Origin: Achromobacter sp.
GTDB taxonomy: Bacteria > Pseudomonadota > Gammaproteobacteria > Burkholderiales > Burkholderiaceae_B
DNA length: 30,294 nucleotides
Assembly (NCBI GenBank): GCA_003454835.1
Contig: DMTA01000353.1
Coordinates: 1-30,294, forward strand
Direction of reading: 5' to 3'
Numbering within the stretch: position 1 is the stretch's first letter; each line of letters starts with the position of its first letter. Shown piece by piece: positions 23,487-30,294 of the stretch. A program made the position numbers and the translations under genes. The notes under the pieces are model-generated. The model searched no databases. It saw only the letters and a list, made by a program, of their open reading frames with translations, and was not told the DNA's origin.

Positions 23487-24686
23487 ATGAAAAAGACGTT
23501 GCACGCGACGGCCTTGGCCGCGCTGTTGGGCATGACGGGCGCGGCCCAGGCCGATGACGGGGTCATCCGAATCGGATTCATCACGGATATGTCGGGGCTG
23601 TCGGCCGACGCCGATGGACCGGGCGGCGCCGAGGCGATCAAGATGGCGATCGCGGACCTGGGCGGCACGGTGGCGGGCAAGAAAGTGGAGGTGCTGGTTG
23701 CAGACCATCAGAACCGGGCGGATATCGCATCGTCACGTGCCCGCGAATGGCTCGATCAGCGCGGCGTGAACATGTTGATCGCAGGCGCGAATTCTGCGGC
23801 GGCGCTGGCGATGGCGAAGGTGGCTGAGGAGAAGAAGACGCCGTTCTTCGTGGTGAGCGCGGGCGCATCGGAACTGACGAATTCGCAATGCACGCCCTAC
23901 ACGGTGCATTACGTCTACGACACGGTGTCGCTGGCGCGCGGTACGGCGCGCGCGATGATGAAGGAAGGCAACAAGGACTGGTTCTTTCTGACGGTGGACC
24001 ACGCGTTTGGCCATGCGCTGGAGCGGGACGCATCGAAGGTGGTGCAGGACGACGGCGGCAACGCCAAGGGCCGGGTACGGCATCCGTTGAATACGGCCGA
24101 TTTCTCATCGTTCATTCTGCAGGCGCAGGCCTCGGGCGCGCAGGTGCTCGGGCTGGCCAATTCCGCCAGCGACACCAGCAATGCAGTCAAGGCGGCCAAC
24201 GAGTTCGGCCTCACGCCCAAGATGAAGATTGCCGGCCTGCTGGTGCTGATCACCGATGTGCATGCGCTGGGCCTGCAAGCGGCGCAGAACATGTACCTGA
24301 CCACGGCGTGGTACTGGGATCAGGACGACGCATCGCGCAAATGGGCGTCGCGCTTCGAGTCCGTGATGAAGAAGAAGCCTTCCATGCTGCAAGCCGGCGA
24401 CTATTCCGCGGCCACGACCTATCTGAAGGCGGTGGGAGCCACCAAGAGCACCGACGGCGACACCATCATGAAGTGGCTGAAGGACAATCCGGTGAATGAC
24501 TTCTTCGTGAAGGATGGCAAGATTCGCGCGGACGGGCTGATGGTGCACGACATGTTCCTGATGCAGGTTAAGACGCCGGCGGAATCGAAGGCGCCGTGGG
24601 ATTACTACAAGCTGGTGGCGCGCGTACCGGGCGATCAGGTTTACACGTCGCCCACGGAATCGACCTGCCGCTTGATGAAGCCCTGA
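23487..24686 (+). CDS. Branched-chain amino acid-type ABC transporter substrate-binding protein
   Basis: A 399-residue periplasmic binding protein of the LivJ-like (type 1, Peripla_BP_6) family. The signal peptide (about residues 1-22, cleavage AQA-DD) is followed by GVIRIGFITDMSGLSAD, VEVLVADHQNRAD, SAAALAMAKVAEEKKTPFF and the later lobe segments AFGHALERD and AGDYSAATTYLKAV. GGAGAGA precedes the ATG at 23487; an earlier in-frame start at 23472 is less likely. It lies 32 bases after the BKACE gene and 4 bases before the SDR gene, clearly in one operon. Permease and ATPase genes are not present, so it is an orphan receptor. This family binds diverse ligands including aromatic and hydroxy acids. 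Confidence 0.88.
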   Translation: MKKTLHATALAALLGMTGAAQADDGVIRIGFITDMSGLSADADGPGGAEAIKMAIADLGGTVAGKKVEVLVADHQNRADIASSRAREWLDQRGVNMLIAGANSAAALAMAKVAEEKKTPFFVVSAGASELTNSQCTPYTVHYVYDTVSLARGTARAMMKEGNKDWFFLTVDHAFGHALERDASKVVQDDGGNAKGRVRHPLNTADFSSFILQAQASGAQVLGLANSASDTSNAVKAANEFGLTPKMKIAGLLVLITDVHALGLQAAQNMYLTTAWYWDQDDASRKWASRFESVMKKKPSMLQAGDYSAATTYLKAVGATKSTDGDTIMKWLKDNPVNDFFVKDGKIRADGLMVHDMFLMQVKTPAESKAPWDYYKLVARVPGDQVYTSPTESTCRLMKP

Positions 24687-24690
24687 TGCC

Positions 24691-25518
24691 ATGAACCAAC
24701 CAAACACTCCTGTGAGCACGTCCGAAGTCATCACTGCTCTGCCCGTCGATCTGTCCGGAAAGCGGGTCATCGTCACGGCCGGCGCCTCGGGCATCGGCGC
24801 TGCGCTCGCCGACGCCTTTGCGGAACGCGGCGCACACGTGCATCTGTGCGATGTCGATGAACAGGCCCTGGCCGCCTGCCGTCACCCCTGGGCGCGCGCG
24901 GACGTCAGCAGCCGCGACGAGATCGACCGCTACATGCAGACCGCGCTGTCGCAGCTTGGCGGGCTTGACGTGCTGGTGAACAACGCCGGCATCGCAGGCC
25001 CCACGGCGGGGATCGCCGACATCACGGAAGCGGAGCTGGACGCGACGCTGGACATCAACCTGGCCTCGCAATTTCACACCGTGCGGCATGCGCTGCCCGC
25101 GCTGCGCGAGGCTGGCGGTGGCAGCATCATCAACATCAGTTCGGTGGCAGGCCGGATGGGCCTGCCCATGCGTACGCCGTATGCCGCCACCAAATGGGGC
25201 GTGGTGGGGCTCACACGTTCGCTGGCGATGGAGCTGGGGCCGCTGAACATCCGGGTCAATGCGCTGCTGCCGGGACTGGTCGCCGGACCGCGCATCGACC
25301 GCGTGATTGCAGCTCGGGCGAAGAATATGGGTTTGTCGGTGGAGGAACAGACCCGGCTGGAGCTGTCAGGCGTCAGCCTGCGGCAGTTCGTGCGTGCCGC
25401 AGACATCGCCAACATGGCGTTGTTTCTGGCCAGCCCTTTCGGGGCCATGGTCAGCGGACAGGCGATCAGCATCGACGGCGACCTGCAATCGCTGCCGTGG
25501 CAGCCGCCAACGCAATGA
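24691..25518 (+). CDS. Short-chain dehydrogenase/reductase (SDR), third gene of BKACE operon
   Basis: A 275-residue classical SDR using NAD(P). The nucleotide-binding motif TAGASGIG (29-36), NNAG (97-100), Asn123, Ser150/Ser151 and Y-x3-K (Tyr164, Lys168) are all present. Asp54 after the second strand (LCDVDEQ) favours NAD. It starts 4 bases after the stop of the binding-protein gene, with only a weak ribosome binding site, so translation is probably coupled. As partner of a BKACE enzyme, it may oxidise a beta-hydroxy acid to the beta-keto acid that BKACE cleaves. It ends 17 bases before the convergent LysR gene. Confidence 0.9.
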   Translation: MNQPNTPVSTSEVITALPVDLSGKRVIVTAGASGIGAALADAFAERGAHVHLCDVDEQALAACRHPWARADVSSRDEIDRYMQTALSQLGGLDVLVNNAGIAGPTAGIADITEAELDATLDINLASQFHTVRHALPALREAGGGSIINISSVAGRMGLPMRTPYAATKWGVVGLTRSLAMELGPLNIRVNALLPGLVAGPRIDRVIAARAKNMGLSVEEQTRLELSGVSLRQFVRAADIANMALFLASPFGAMVSGQAISIDGDLQSLPWQPPTQ

Positions 25519-25535
25519 AGGCTTGAAGATCGCCG

Positions 25536-26462
25536 TTACAGCAGCGCGACCGTCTCCGCATAGACGCCCTGCCGCCGCGCCTGCGCCGTGGATCTCAGGG
25601 CATCCAGCAGCCGCGCGGTCAGTTCGTTGTTGCGCGATTCGGCGCGCGTGATGAGCAGGAAGTCGAACCATTGCCGCGAGGCGAGCGGCACCGCCACCAG
25701 GTCCGGAAACGACGCCACGATATCCGACGCGGACAACGCGTTGACCAAGCTGATGCCCTTGACCGCGCGCACCGTGCCCGGCAGCAGCGACATGTGCGCC
25801 TGCATGCCGGACCGCAGCAGCAGCGAGTCGGCGATGTCGCCCTGCGCCACGACGTAGTCGGACCACAACGGCTTGACGTAGGTGTCCGGCGGAATATCCA
25901 GGACCGTGATGGCGTCGCGTCCGGCCAGCGGGTGTTCGCGGTGGGCAATCGCCATGACGTCCGCACGAAGGAACGGCGTGAAGGTCAGCCGCGTGCTGTC
26001 GCGGCCGACGGCGCCCAGGCCGAAGTCGGCGCGCATCGTCTCCACCGCACTGATGACCTGCATCGAAGACTCCACGTCGATGGAGAACGGTCGCGTGCCG
26101 TTGATGTCCAGATAGCGGCGGACGGCGTCGGGCGCATAGCCCAACGCCAACGCGGGCGACGACGCAATGCGCAGGCCGCGCCCGCCGAATTGTTCGATGC
26201 TGTGCAAGGCCTCGTCGATGCGGACGAGCTCGTCCAGCACGAACTTGGCCTCGCTGTAGAGGTACTGCCCTGCCTCCGTGGGACGCAGGGTCTTGTGCGA
26301 CCGGTCGAACAGCTGAACACCCGTCGCGCTTTCCAGGCGTGAGATCGCGTGGCTGATCGCCGGCTGCGTCAGGTGCATGGCCAGCGCCGCCTGCCGCGTC
26401 GAGCCGGTCATGACCACGGCGTAGAAGATGCGCAGGTCGTGGATGTTGAAGTTGCGCTTCAT
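25536..26462 (-). CDS. LysR-family transcriptional regulator
   Basis: A 308-residue LysR-type regulator with the helix-turn-helix at about residues 20-44 (TRQAALAMHLTQPAISHAIS) and an effector-binding domain from about residue 95. It begins 11 bases after the stop of the DUF1254 lipoprotein gene, on the same strand, with no clear ribosome binding site, so it is probably translated from a shared transcript. It converges with the BKACE operon, making it a candidate regulator of that operon, although LysR targets are more often divergent. The C-terminus is a little longer than the compact LysR domain. Confidence 0.9.
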   Translation of the reverse strand: MKRNFNIHDLRIFYAVVMTGSTRQAALAMHLTQPAISHAISRLESATGVQLFDRSHKTLRPTEAGQYLYSEAKFVLDELVRIDEALHSIEQFGGRGLRIASSPALALGYAPDAVRRYLDINGTRPFSIDVESSMQVISAVETMRADFGLGAVGRDSTRLTFTPFLRADVMAIAHREHPLAGRDAITVLDIPPDTYVKPLWSDYVVAQGDIADSLLLRSGMQAHMSLLPGTVRAVKGISLVNALSASDIVASFPDLVAVPLASRQWFDFLLITRAESRNNELTARLLDALRSTAQARRQGVYAETVALL

Positions 26463-26473
26463 GCGGTGCGCGC

Positions 26474-27571
26474 CTAGCGTGGCTTGGGCGGCGTCTTAGG
26501 CGCGCTCATGCCGCCGAACGCAAACACCCCCATCTGCGCGCCGGTCGCGCGCGACAGATAGTTGTTCTTCAACGACTCCCGATCGCCAAACAGCGCGGCC
26601 GTATCGGCGCCCTTTGCCGCACGGTTCTTGTCGATATCGTTCTGGGCATCATGCATGCCTTCTTGCAGCGCGCGCCGCAACGCGGGGTTCAACGACGCCG
26701 AGTCGTAGGCCTCGCCCGGCCGCAAACCCAGACTGGCCATCCGCTCGCGCAGCATCGTCTCGGACTTGTGCGCGGGTGCGAACCGCAGCAGGAAGGCCAG
26801 TTCGTCGTAAAACTCGAGCGACGAATACATCTGCGCGCGCGGAACCGGCGCCATCCATTCCACCTGCACGGTCGCGGCGGGTGCAGCCCGGTTGCGGAAC
26901 GCGGACAAAGTCTGGACCTTGAAGCGCGACTGGATACCCTTCGCGTTGTCATGATCGGCGGGATTGAAGCGCTGCGTGCGGGCCACCAGCGTGGCAAGTT
27001 CGGTTTCGGCACGAATCACCTTCGTGATGCCGGGCGGCGCCTTGCCTTTCCAGGACGGCCCCGCAACCAGAAATGCGCCGCCGCCCACCCCGCGCGAGCC
27101 CAGGTCGCCGATATGGTGCATGTACAGATCCATCACCTGCAACGAGGCGTCGCGCCGCTTTTCAACGCGGGGCACGGTGACCACGACGGGTTCGGCGCGC
27201 AGATCCAGGGCCGCGTACGAATACAGATAGGCGGGATCCAGCCCGGCCGCCGCGGCGGCTGCGGTCCCCATGGGATTGATGGTGTTCAACGGCCCTTTGT
27301 ACTGCGCGCCGGTCTTGTCGATGCTGTAGGCGTACATGGCCTGGTAACTGGCGACCATAGGCGCGCCGTACAGGTACGATTCGCGGGCGATGCTGCGCGC
27401 CTGTTGCGCCGTGACGCCCTCGATGCCGACCCACTGCGAGCCGGACGCGGCGTCGGGGGACCTGAAGGTGCAGCCTGCCATGGCGCCCGCCAATGCGATG
27501 ACGGCAACGAAGCCGATGAACGGACGGCAGGTGGCGCGGCGAAATGCGGTGCTAATCTGGCGGTGGCGCAT
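26474..27571 (-). CDS. DUF1254-family lipoprotein lacking the DUF1214 half
   Basis: A 365-residue envelope protein. A hydrophobic N-terminal helix (18-33) ends in AGAMAGC, giving a likely lipidated Cys34, with a slightly atypical lipobox. The mature part resembles DUF1254 proteins: ESYLYGAPM, a VVTVPRVEKRRDASLQVMDLY-like strand, and the closing NNYLSRATGAQMGVFA segment, which in longer relatives leads into the DUF1214 domain. Here the protein ends shortly afterwards (AFGGMSAPKTPPKPR) and the next gene starts 11 bases later, so the DUF1214 domain is absent rather than displaced. DUF1254 function is not established. It diverges from the cysteine-rich gene at 27720. Confidence 0.75.
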   Translation of the reverse strand: MRHRQISTAFRRATCRPFIGFVAVIALAGAMAGCTFRSPDAASGSQWVGIEGVTAQQARSIARESYLYGAPMVASYQAMYAYSIDKTGAQYKGPLNTINPMGTAAAAAAGLDPAYLYSYAALDLRAEPVVVTVPRVEKRRDASLQVMDLYMHHIGDLGSRGVGGGAFLVAGPSWKGKAPPGITKVIRAETELATLVARTQRFNPADHDNAKGIQSRFKVQTLSAFRNRAAPAATVQVEWMAPVPRAQMYSSLEFYDELAFLLRFAPAHKSETMLRERMASLGLRPGEAYDSASLNPALRRALQEGMHDAQNDIDKNRAAKGADTAALFGDRESLKNNYLSRATGAQMGVFAFGGMSAPKTPPKPR

Positions 27572-27642
27572 TCAGGGCTCCGGCATGACGGAAGGCGCAG
27601 GCGCCCGGTGACGGCGGCGTGTGATGCGCCAGGCTCGAATTC

Positions 27643-27668
27643 CGGGGGATTCTGGCATATTTCCCCCG
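27643..27668. promoter_or_regulatory. Inverted repeat CGGGGGA-N12-TCCCCCG in divergent intergenic region
   Basis: A perfect 7+7 inverted repeat with a 12-base spacer lies in the 148 bases between the divergent DUF1254 and cysteine-rich genes, 52 bases before the latter's start. It may be an operator or an RNA hairpin in the leader; no T-tract follows, so a terminator is unlikely. Confidence 0.35.
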
Positions 27669-27719
27669 CATATCAAAGAATCGGCGCACCGTGCCGACGC
27701 ACAGGAAAGACACAGCAGC

Positions 27720-28316
27720 ATGGCAGCGCAAGACCCCAGCATGACCGGCCCGGACGGAGAGGCTTTCAATATTCGCGCGTCGTCGTACTTCGTGCTGCAC
27801 GCCGAACACCCGTGCGCGGCCTGCGGCAAACTGACGCGCGTGGCGGCGCTGGCCGTGCCGCCCGGCCATGAAAGCACCGAGGGCGAACTGGAACTGGACG
27901 AGGACGATGCGGACAGCCCCGGCCTGGATCCGCAGGCGTTTCGTGACTGGCTGTTTGGGCCGGCGCAGTGGCAGACGATGCCCGGTCCGGCGCTGATCTC
28001 GTCGACCCGGGCGCTGGCCCCCGAGGTGGCGCAGTCCCTGCGCACGATCGCGCCGTGCTACCGCGAGAACCCGGCCCGGTCCGGCGAATGGTCCAATTTT
28101 TGCGAGCATTGCGACCAGCCGATCTGGGACGGCGCGCTGTACCCGACGCCGGGCCAGGCCTTCTGCCCGAAGGATGCCGCAGCCGCCGCGCAAGTGTCAG
28201 TGCAACGGATCGATGCGCCATTCGCCGCCTTTTTCGGCATGTGCTGGACGGACAGCTACCGCAACAAATGGCCCCTGTTCGCGCGCCTGGGATACGACTG
28301 CAGCGAAGCGGAATGA
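27720..28316 (+). CDS. Cysteine-rich hypothetical protein, probable zinc-ribbon-like
   Basis: A 198-residue protein that I do not recognise. Two CxxC pairs, CAAC (32-35) and CEHC (128-131), plus Cys113, Cys149, Cys175 and Cys194 suggest metal binding or a structural zinc ribbon. A strongly acidic segment (about 56-65, ELELDEDDAD) separates the pairs. There is no signal peptide or membrane segment. I chose the ATG at 27720, preceded by AGGAAAG at a somewhat long distance; the ATG at 27741 is an alternative, and upstream in-frame starts lack any signal. It is convergent with the AllA-like gene, ending 8 bases before that gene's stop. Confidence 0.7.
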   Translation: MAAQDPSMTGPDGEAFNIRASSYFVLHAEHPCAACGKLTRVAALAVPPGHESTEGELELDEDDADSPGLDPQAFRDWLFGPAQWQTMPGPALISSTRALAPEVAQSLRTIAPCYRENPARSGEWSNFCEHCDQPIWDGALYPTPGQAFCPKDAAAAAQVSVQRIDAPFAAFFGMCWTDSYRNKWPLFARLGYDCSEAE

Positions 28317-28323
28317 CGCTGCC

Positions 28324-28881
28324 TCAGGCGCTTTGCAGCAGATCCTGAGGCACTTCCAACTGATGCGCCGGAATGGCGGTGATAGCGCTTTCGGTGGCGT
28401 TGGCATCCGTGGTCAGATGCTGAATCAGATCAACCGTCGTAGAGCGCCGCGTCAGCATCATGCAGGTCACTTCGTCGCCCGCCACGCGTGTGGCGTGCCA
28501 GCAGCCCGGCCGCATGCACACGCCCTGCCCTTGCGCCACATGAAAGGCCGCAAGCGTGGACAGGTCCGGCGAGCCGTCGGCGGCGCTTCGCGCCACGATC
28601 TGAATGATGCTGCCAGTCAATGGAACGATTGCCTGCTGCGTCAGCAGATGCTTTTCAAGGCTGGCGACCTCGATGGACTGGCTGCGGTAATTGACCCACA
28701 GCAGTTCAGCGTCACCGCCCGCGCCGGTGTTGAAAAGGTGTTCGTGCCAGAAGTCGGTAGCCGGGTTCGTGAACAGCGGGACGCCATTGCCGTCCGGCAT
28801 GGGTTTGCCCAGCATCCACCCGTAGGCGTTGAAGGCATCAGGCGACAGATCGTGGATTTCAAGCTGCGTGTTGCTCGTCAT
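28324..28881 (-). CDS. allA: Ureidoglycolate lyase family protein (AllA-like)
   Basis: A 185-residue protein of the AllA family, which splits ureidoglycolate to glyoxylate and urea in allantoin catabolism. SPDAFNAYGWMLGKP (13-27), TQQAIVPLTG (81-90), PDLSTLAAFHVAQGQGV (105-121) and WHATR (128-132) align in order with AllA. It is slightly longer than E. coli AllA (about 160) at the C-terminus. It starts in an ATGA overlap with the stop of the upstream 77-residue integrase-arm-like gene, so translation is coupled. No other allantoin pathway genes are in the window, so a different substrate is possible. The glyoxylate-linked dehydrogenase at 10726 is too far away to be informative. Confidence 0.8.
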   Translation of the reverse strand: MTSNTQLEIHDLSPDAFNAYGWMLGKPMPDGNGVPLFTNPATDFWHEHLFNTGAGGDAELLWVNYRSQSIEVASLEKHLLTQQAIVPLTGSIIQIVARSAADGSPDLSTLAAFHVAQGQGVCMRPGCWHATRVAGDEVTCMMLTRRSTTVDLIQHLTTDANATESAITAIPAHQLEVPQDLLQSA

Positions 28882-29111
28882 GCGGGACCCTGTGATGGCT
28901 TAGCGCCGCGTTTGGGGAATTCGGCGTCGTAGTCGAAGTCCCCGCGCGCAATGGCCTCCAGGATGGCAACGCGCCGGTCTGCGGCACGCTTGAGGTTGGC
29001 GGCGGTGGGCTTGACACGGATACGCTCGACACAATGCCGGCCGTCAAAGAAGAAACCGATCTCGATGGACGATTCGGACGCGGGGCGCACCCCTTCGAAT
29101 CCCTTGTTCAT
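28878..29111 (-). CDS. Small protein resembling the arm-type DNA-binding domain of tyrosine integrases (77 aa)
   Basis: A 77-residue protein whose core, from SIEIGFFFDGRHCVERI (15-31) through PTAANLKRAADRR (35-47) to ILEAIARGDFDYDAEFP (50-66), matches the pattern of the DUF3596-type N-terminal arm-binding domain of phage-type tyrosine integrases. The core-binding and catalytic domains (R-H-x-x-R-Y) are absent, and the downstream sequence is the AllA-like gene, not an integrase. I chose the ATG at 29111, with GGAGAG upstream; the frame stays open to 29180 but the extra residues lack similarity. Its TGA overlaps the AllA-like ATG in ATGA. It is either an integrase remnant co-opted as a small DNA-binding protein or a fold resemblance. 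Confidence 0.7.
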   Translation of the reverse strand: MNKGFEGVRPASESSIEIGFFFDGRHCVERIRVKPTAANLKRAADRRVAILEAIARGDFDYDAEFPKRGAKPSQGPA

Positions 29112-29215
29112 CGCGTGCTCTCCCTGTTGCCGATGGCAGACATGATAAACGCAACGATGTGACAGGCCGCGCGCTGACATACACTGCCCTGATCCCCACC
29201 CTGAGGACGCGCAAC

Positions 29216-29596
29216 ATGGCTATCGACTTGACGTCGCACTATGTGTACCTGGATGCCGCCGGCGCCGCCGCCACCGTGACGGGCGGCGACGAATTCTGGT
29301 CCCAATCCCCGGTAGACCTTGAAAAATACGGGCGCGGCTGGCTGGTGTCCGAGTACGAGTTCGCGGCGGACTGGCCGCAATGGGAGATGCACCCGGGCGC
29401 CGACGAGATCGTGCGCCTGATGGCCGGCGCGGCCGAGCTGCATCTGGAATGGCCCACCGGCATTCAGGTCGTAAAGATGCTGGCCGGCGATGCCTACGTG
29501 ATTCCCAAAGGCGCATGGCACACGGTCAAGGTCATGGAGCCCTGCCGGATGCTGCACGTCACCATGGGCGCGGGCACGCAGCACCGGCTGGCATAG
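29216..29596 (+). CDS. Cupin-domain protein (126 aa)
   Basis: A 126-residue single-domain cupin, cytosolic. The two cupin motifs are visible: QWEMHPGADEIVRLMAG (55-71) with His59 and Glu64, and VIPKGAWHTVKV (95-106) with His102. Cupins of this size bind a metal and act as small enzymes or sensors; the specific function cannot be assigned. GAGGAC precedes the ATG at 29216. It diverges from the integrase-arm-like gene across about 104 bases and converges with the MFS gene, ending 15 bases from it. Confidence 0.82.
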   Translation: MAIDLTSHYVYLDAAGAAATVTGGDEFWSQSPVDLEKYGRGWLVSEYEFAADWPQWEMHPGADEIVRLMAGAAELHLEWPTGIQVVKMLAGDAYVIPKGAWHTVKVMEPCRMLHVTMGAGTQHRLA

Positions 29597-29611
29597 CCGC
29601 GCGACTGCTGG

Positions 29612-30294
29612 CTATCCGGCCGCGCCTGCCGGACGCACGCGCTGGATCTCGCTGTCGTCGATCGGCCAGTGCAAGGCGGCCGACAGCACGCCCAGCGCCA
29701 TCGCGCCCATCCAGATCAGGTCATAGGAACGCGTGGCCTCGAACACCACGCCGCCCAGCCACACGCCCAGGAACGAGCCGACCTGATGGCCGAAGAACAC
29801 GAAGCCAAATAGCGTCGTGATGTAGCGCACGCCGAACACCTGCGAGATGAGGCCGTTGGTAAGCGGCACCGTGCCCAGCCACACAAACCCCATCACGGCC
29901 GCGAACGCGTAGACCGACCACGTGGATAGCGGCACGAGCACGAAGAGCGCGATGGCCGCGGTCCGCACCAGATAGATGCCCGCGAGCAGATACTTGCGCC
30001 GATGATGCGCGCCCAGGATGCCGCAGACATACGTGCCCATGATGTTGGTCAGCGCAATGATGGCCAGCGCCGCCACCGCGTCCGACGCGCGCAGGCCCTT
30101 GTCCATCAGGTAGGCGGGCAAGTGCGTGCCGATGAACGCAAGCTGGAATCCGCACGCCAGGAATCCCATATTCAGCAGCCAGAAACCGGGGCGCGTGAAC
30201 GCCTCGCGGATGGCGTCCGTCAGCGACAGGTTTGCATCGGGCGCGGCCGCATCGCGCAGGCGGTTCGCGGGCTCGCGCAGCGGAAACGCCAGCG
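29612..30294 (-). CDS. MFS transporter (partial, cut by window edge)
   Basis: The C-terminal 226 residues of a major facilitator superfamily transporter, read on the minus strand from the window edge to a TAG at 29612. At least five hydrophobic segments are visible, including FWLLNMGFLACGFQLAFIGT, AVAALAIIALTNIMGTYVCG, AAIALFVLVPLS and VYAFAAVMGFVWLG. A short basic loop (HHRRK) connects two of them, as in the second half of MFS proteins. It ends WPIDDSEIQRVRPAGAAG. The frame remains open to the window edge, so the N-terminal half is missing. Monocarboxylate-type MFS proteins are the closest in style, but the substrate is not readable. Confidence 0.88.
   Translation of the reverse strand, partial: LAFPLREPANRLRDAAAPDANLSLTDAIREAFTRPGFWLLNMGFLACGFQLAFIGTHLPAYLMDKGLRASDAVAALAIIALTNIMGTYVCGILGAHHRRKYLLAGIYLVRTAAIALFVLVPLSTWSVYAFAAVMGFVWLGTVPLTNGLISQVFGVRYITTLFGFVFFGHQVGSFLGVWLGGVVFEATRSYDLIWMGAMALGVLSAALHWPIDDSEIQRVRPAGAAG

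Overview
The window is high-GC, densely coded bacterial DNA. It carries many Bug-type (tripartite tricarboxylate transporter) periplasmic receptors, LysR regulators and small catabolic operons. That combination is typical of Alcaligenaceae (Achromobacter/Bordetella-like betaproteobacteria). The taxonomic call is an inference from gene content and style; no rRNA, tRNA, CRISPR array or intact insertion sequence was seen.

Layout. (1) 1-6801: a 2-hydroxyacid dehydrogenase cut by the left edge diverges from a LysR regulator. A lone Bug receptor follows, then a Bug plus D-aminoacylase-like amidohydrolase operon with its own divergent LysR regulator. (2) 6851-10643: a small conserved-looking ORF, an FUSC-family membrane protein, an orphan AapJ-like amino-acid binding protein and a third Bug receptor. 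(3) 10648-17444: a minus-strand operon, apparently headed by a FadR/GntR-type regulator with a perfect palindromic operator. It continues with Rieske oxygenase alpha and beta, a fourth Bug receptor, FAD ferredoxin reductase, 2Fe-2S ferredoxin, a 69-residue unknown protein and a D-2-hydroxyacid dehydrogenase, and ends at a hairpin. It looks like a complete three-component oxygenase with its own substrate-capture protein and a downstream oxidoreductase.

(4) About 17450-21950: a visibly lower-GC island with long non-coding stretches. It holds a GIY-YIG nuclease with a TTG start, a C5-cytosine methyltransferase, an Eco29kI-type GIY-YIG restriction endonuclease and a Vsr mismatch endonuclease. This is a horizontally acquired restriction-modification locus with an extra, unassigned GIY-YIG protein.

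(5) 22006-25518: a parvulin prolyl isomerase closed by a strong terminator, then an operon of a beta-keto acid cleavage enzyme (BKACE), a branched-chain-amino-acid-type binding protein and an SDR dehydrogenase. Two strong dyads lie upstream of that operon. (6) 25536-30294: a LysR regulator, a DUF1254 lipoprotein without the usual DUF1214 half, a cysteine-rich unknown protein, an AllA-like ureidoglycolate lyase translationally coupled to a 77-residue protein resembling only the arm-binding domain of tyrosine integrases, a cupin, and an MFS transporter cut by the right edge.

The most unusual items are the restriction island with its second GIY-YIG protein, the Bug-containing oxygenase operon with possible co-regulation of a paralogous Bug gene, and the free-standing integrase-arm-like protein coupled to AllA.
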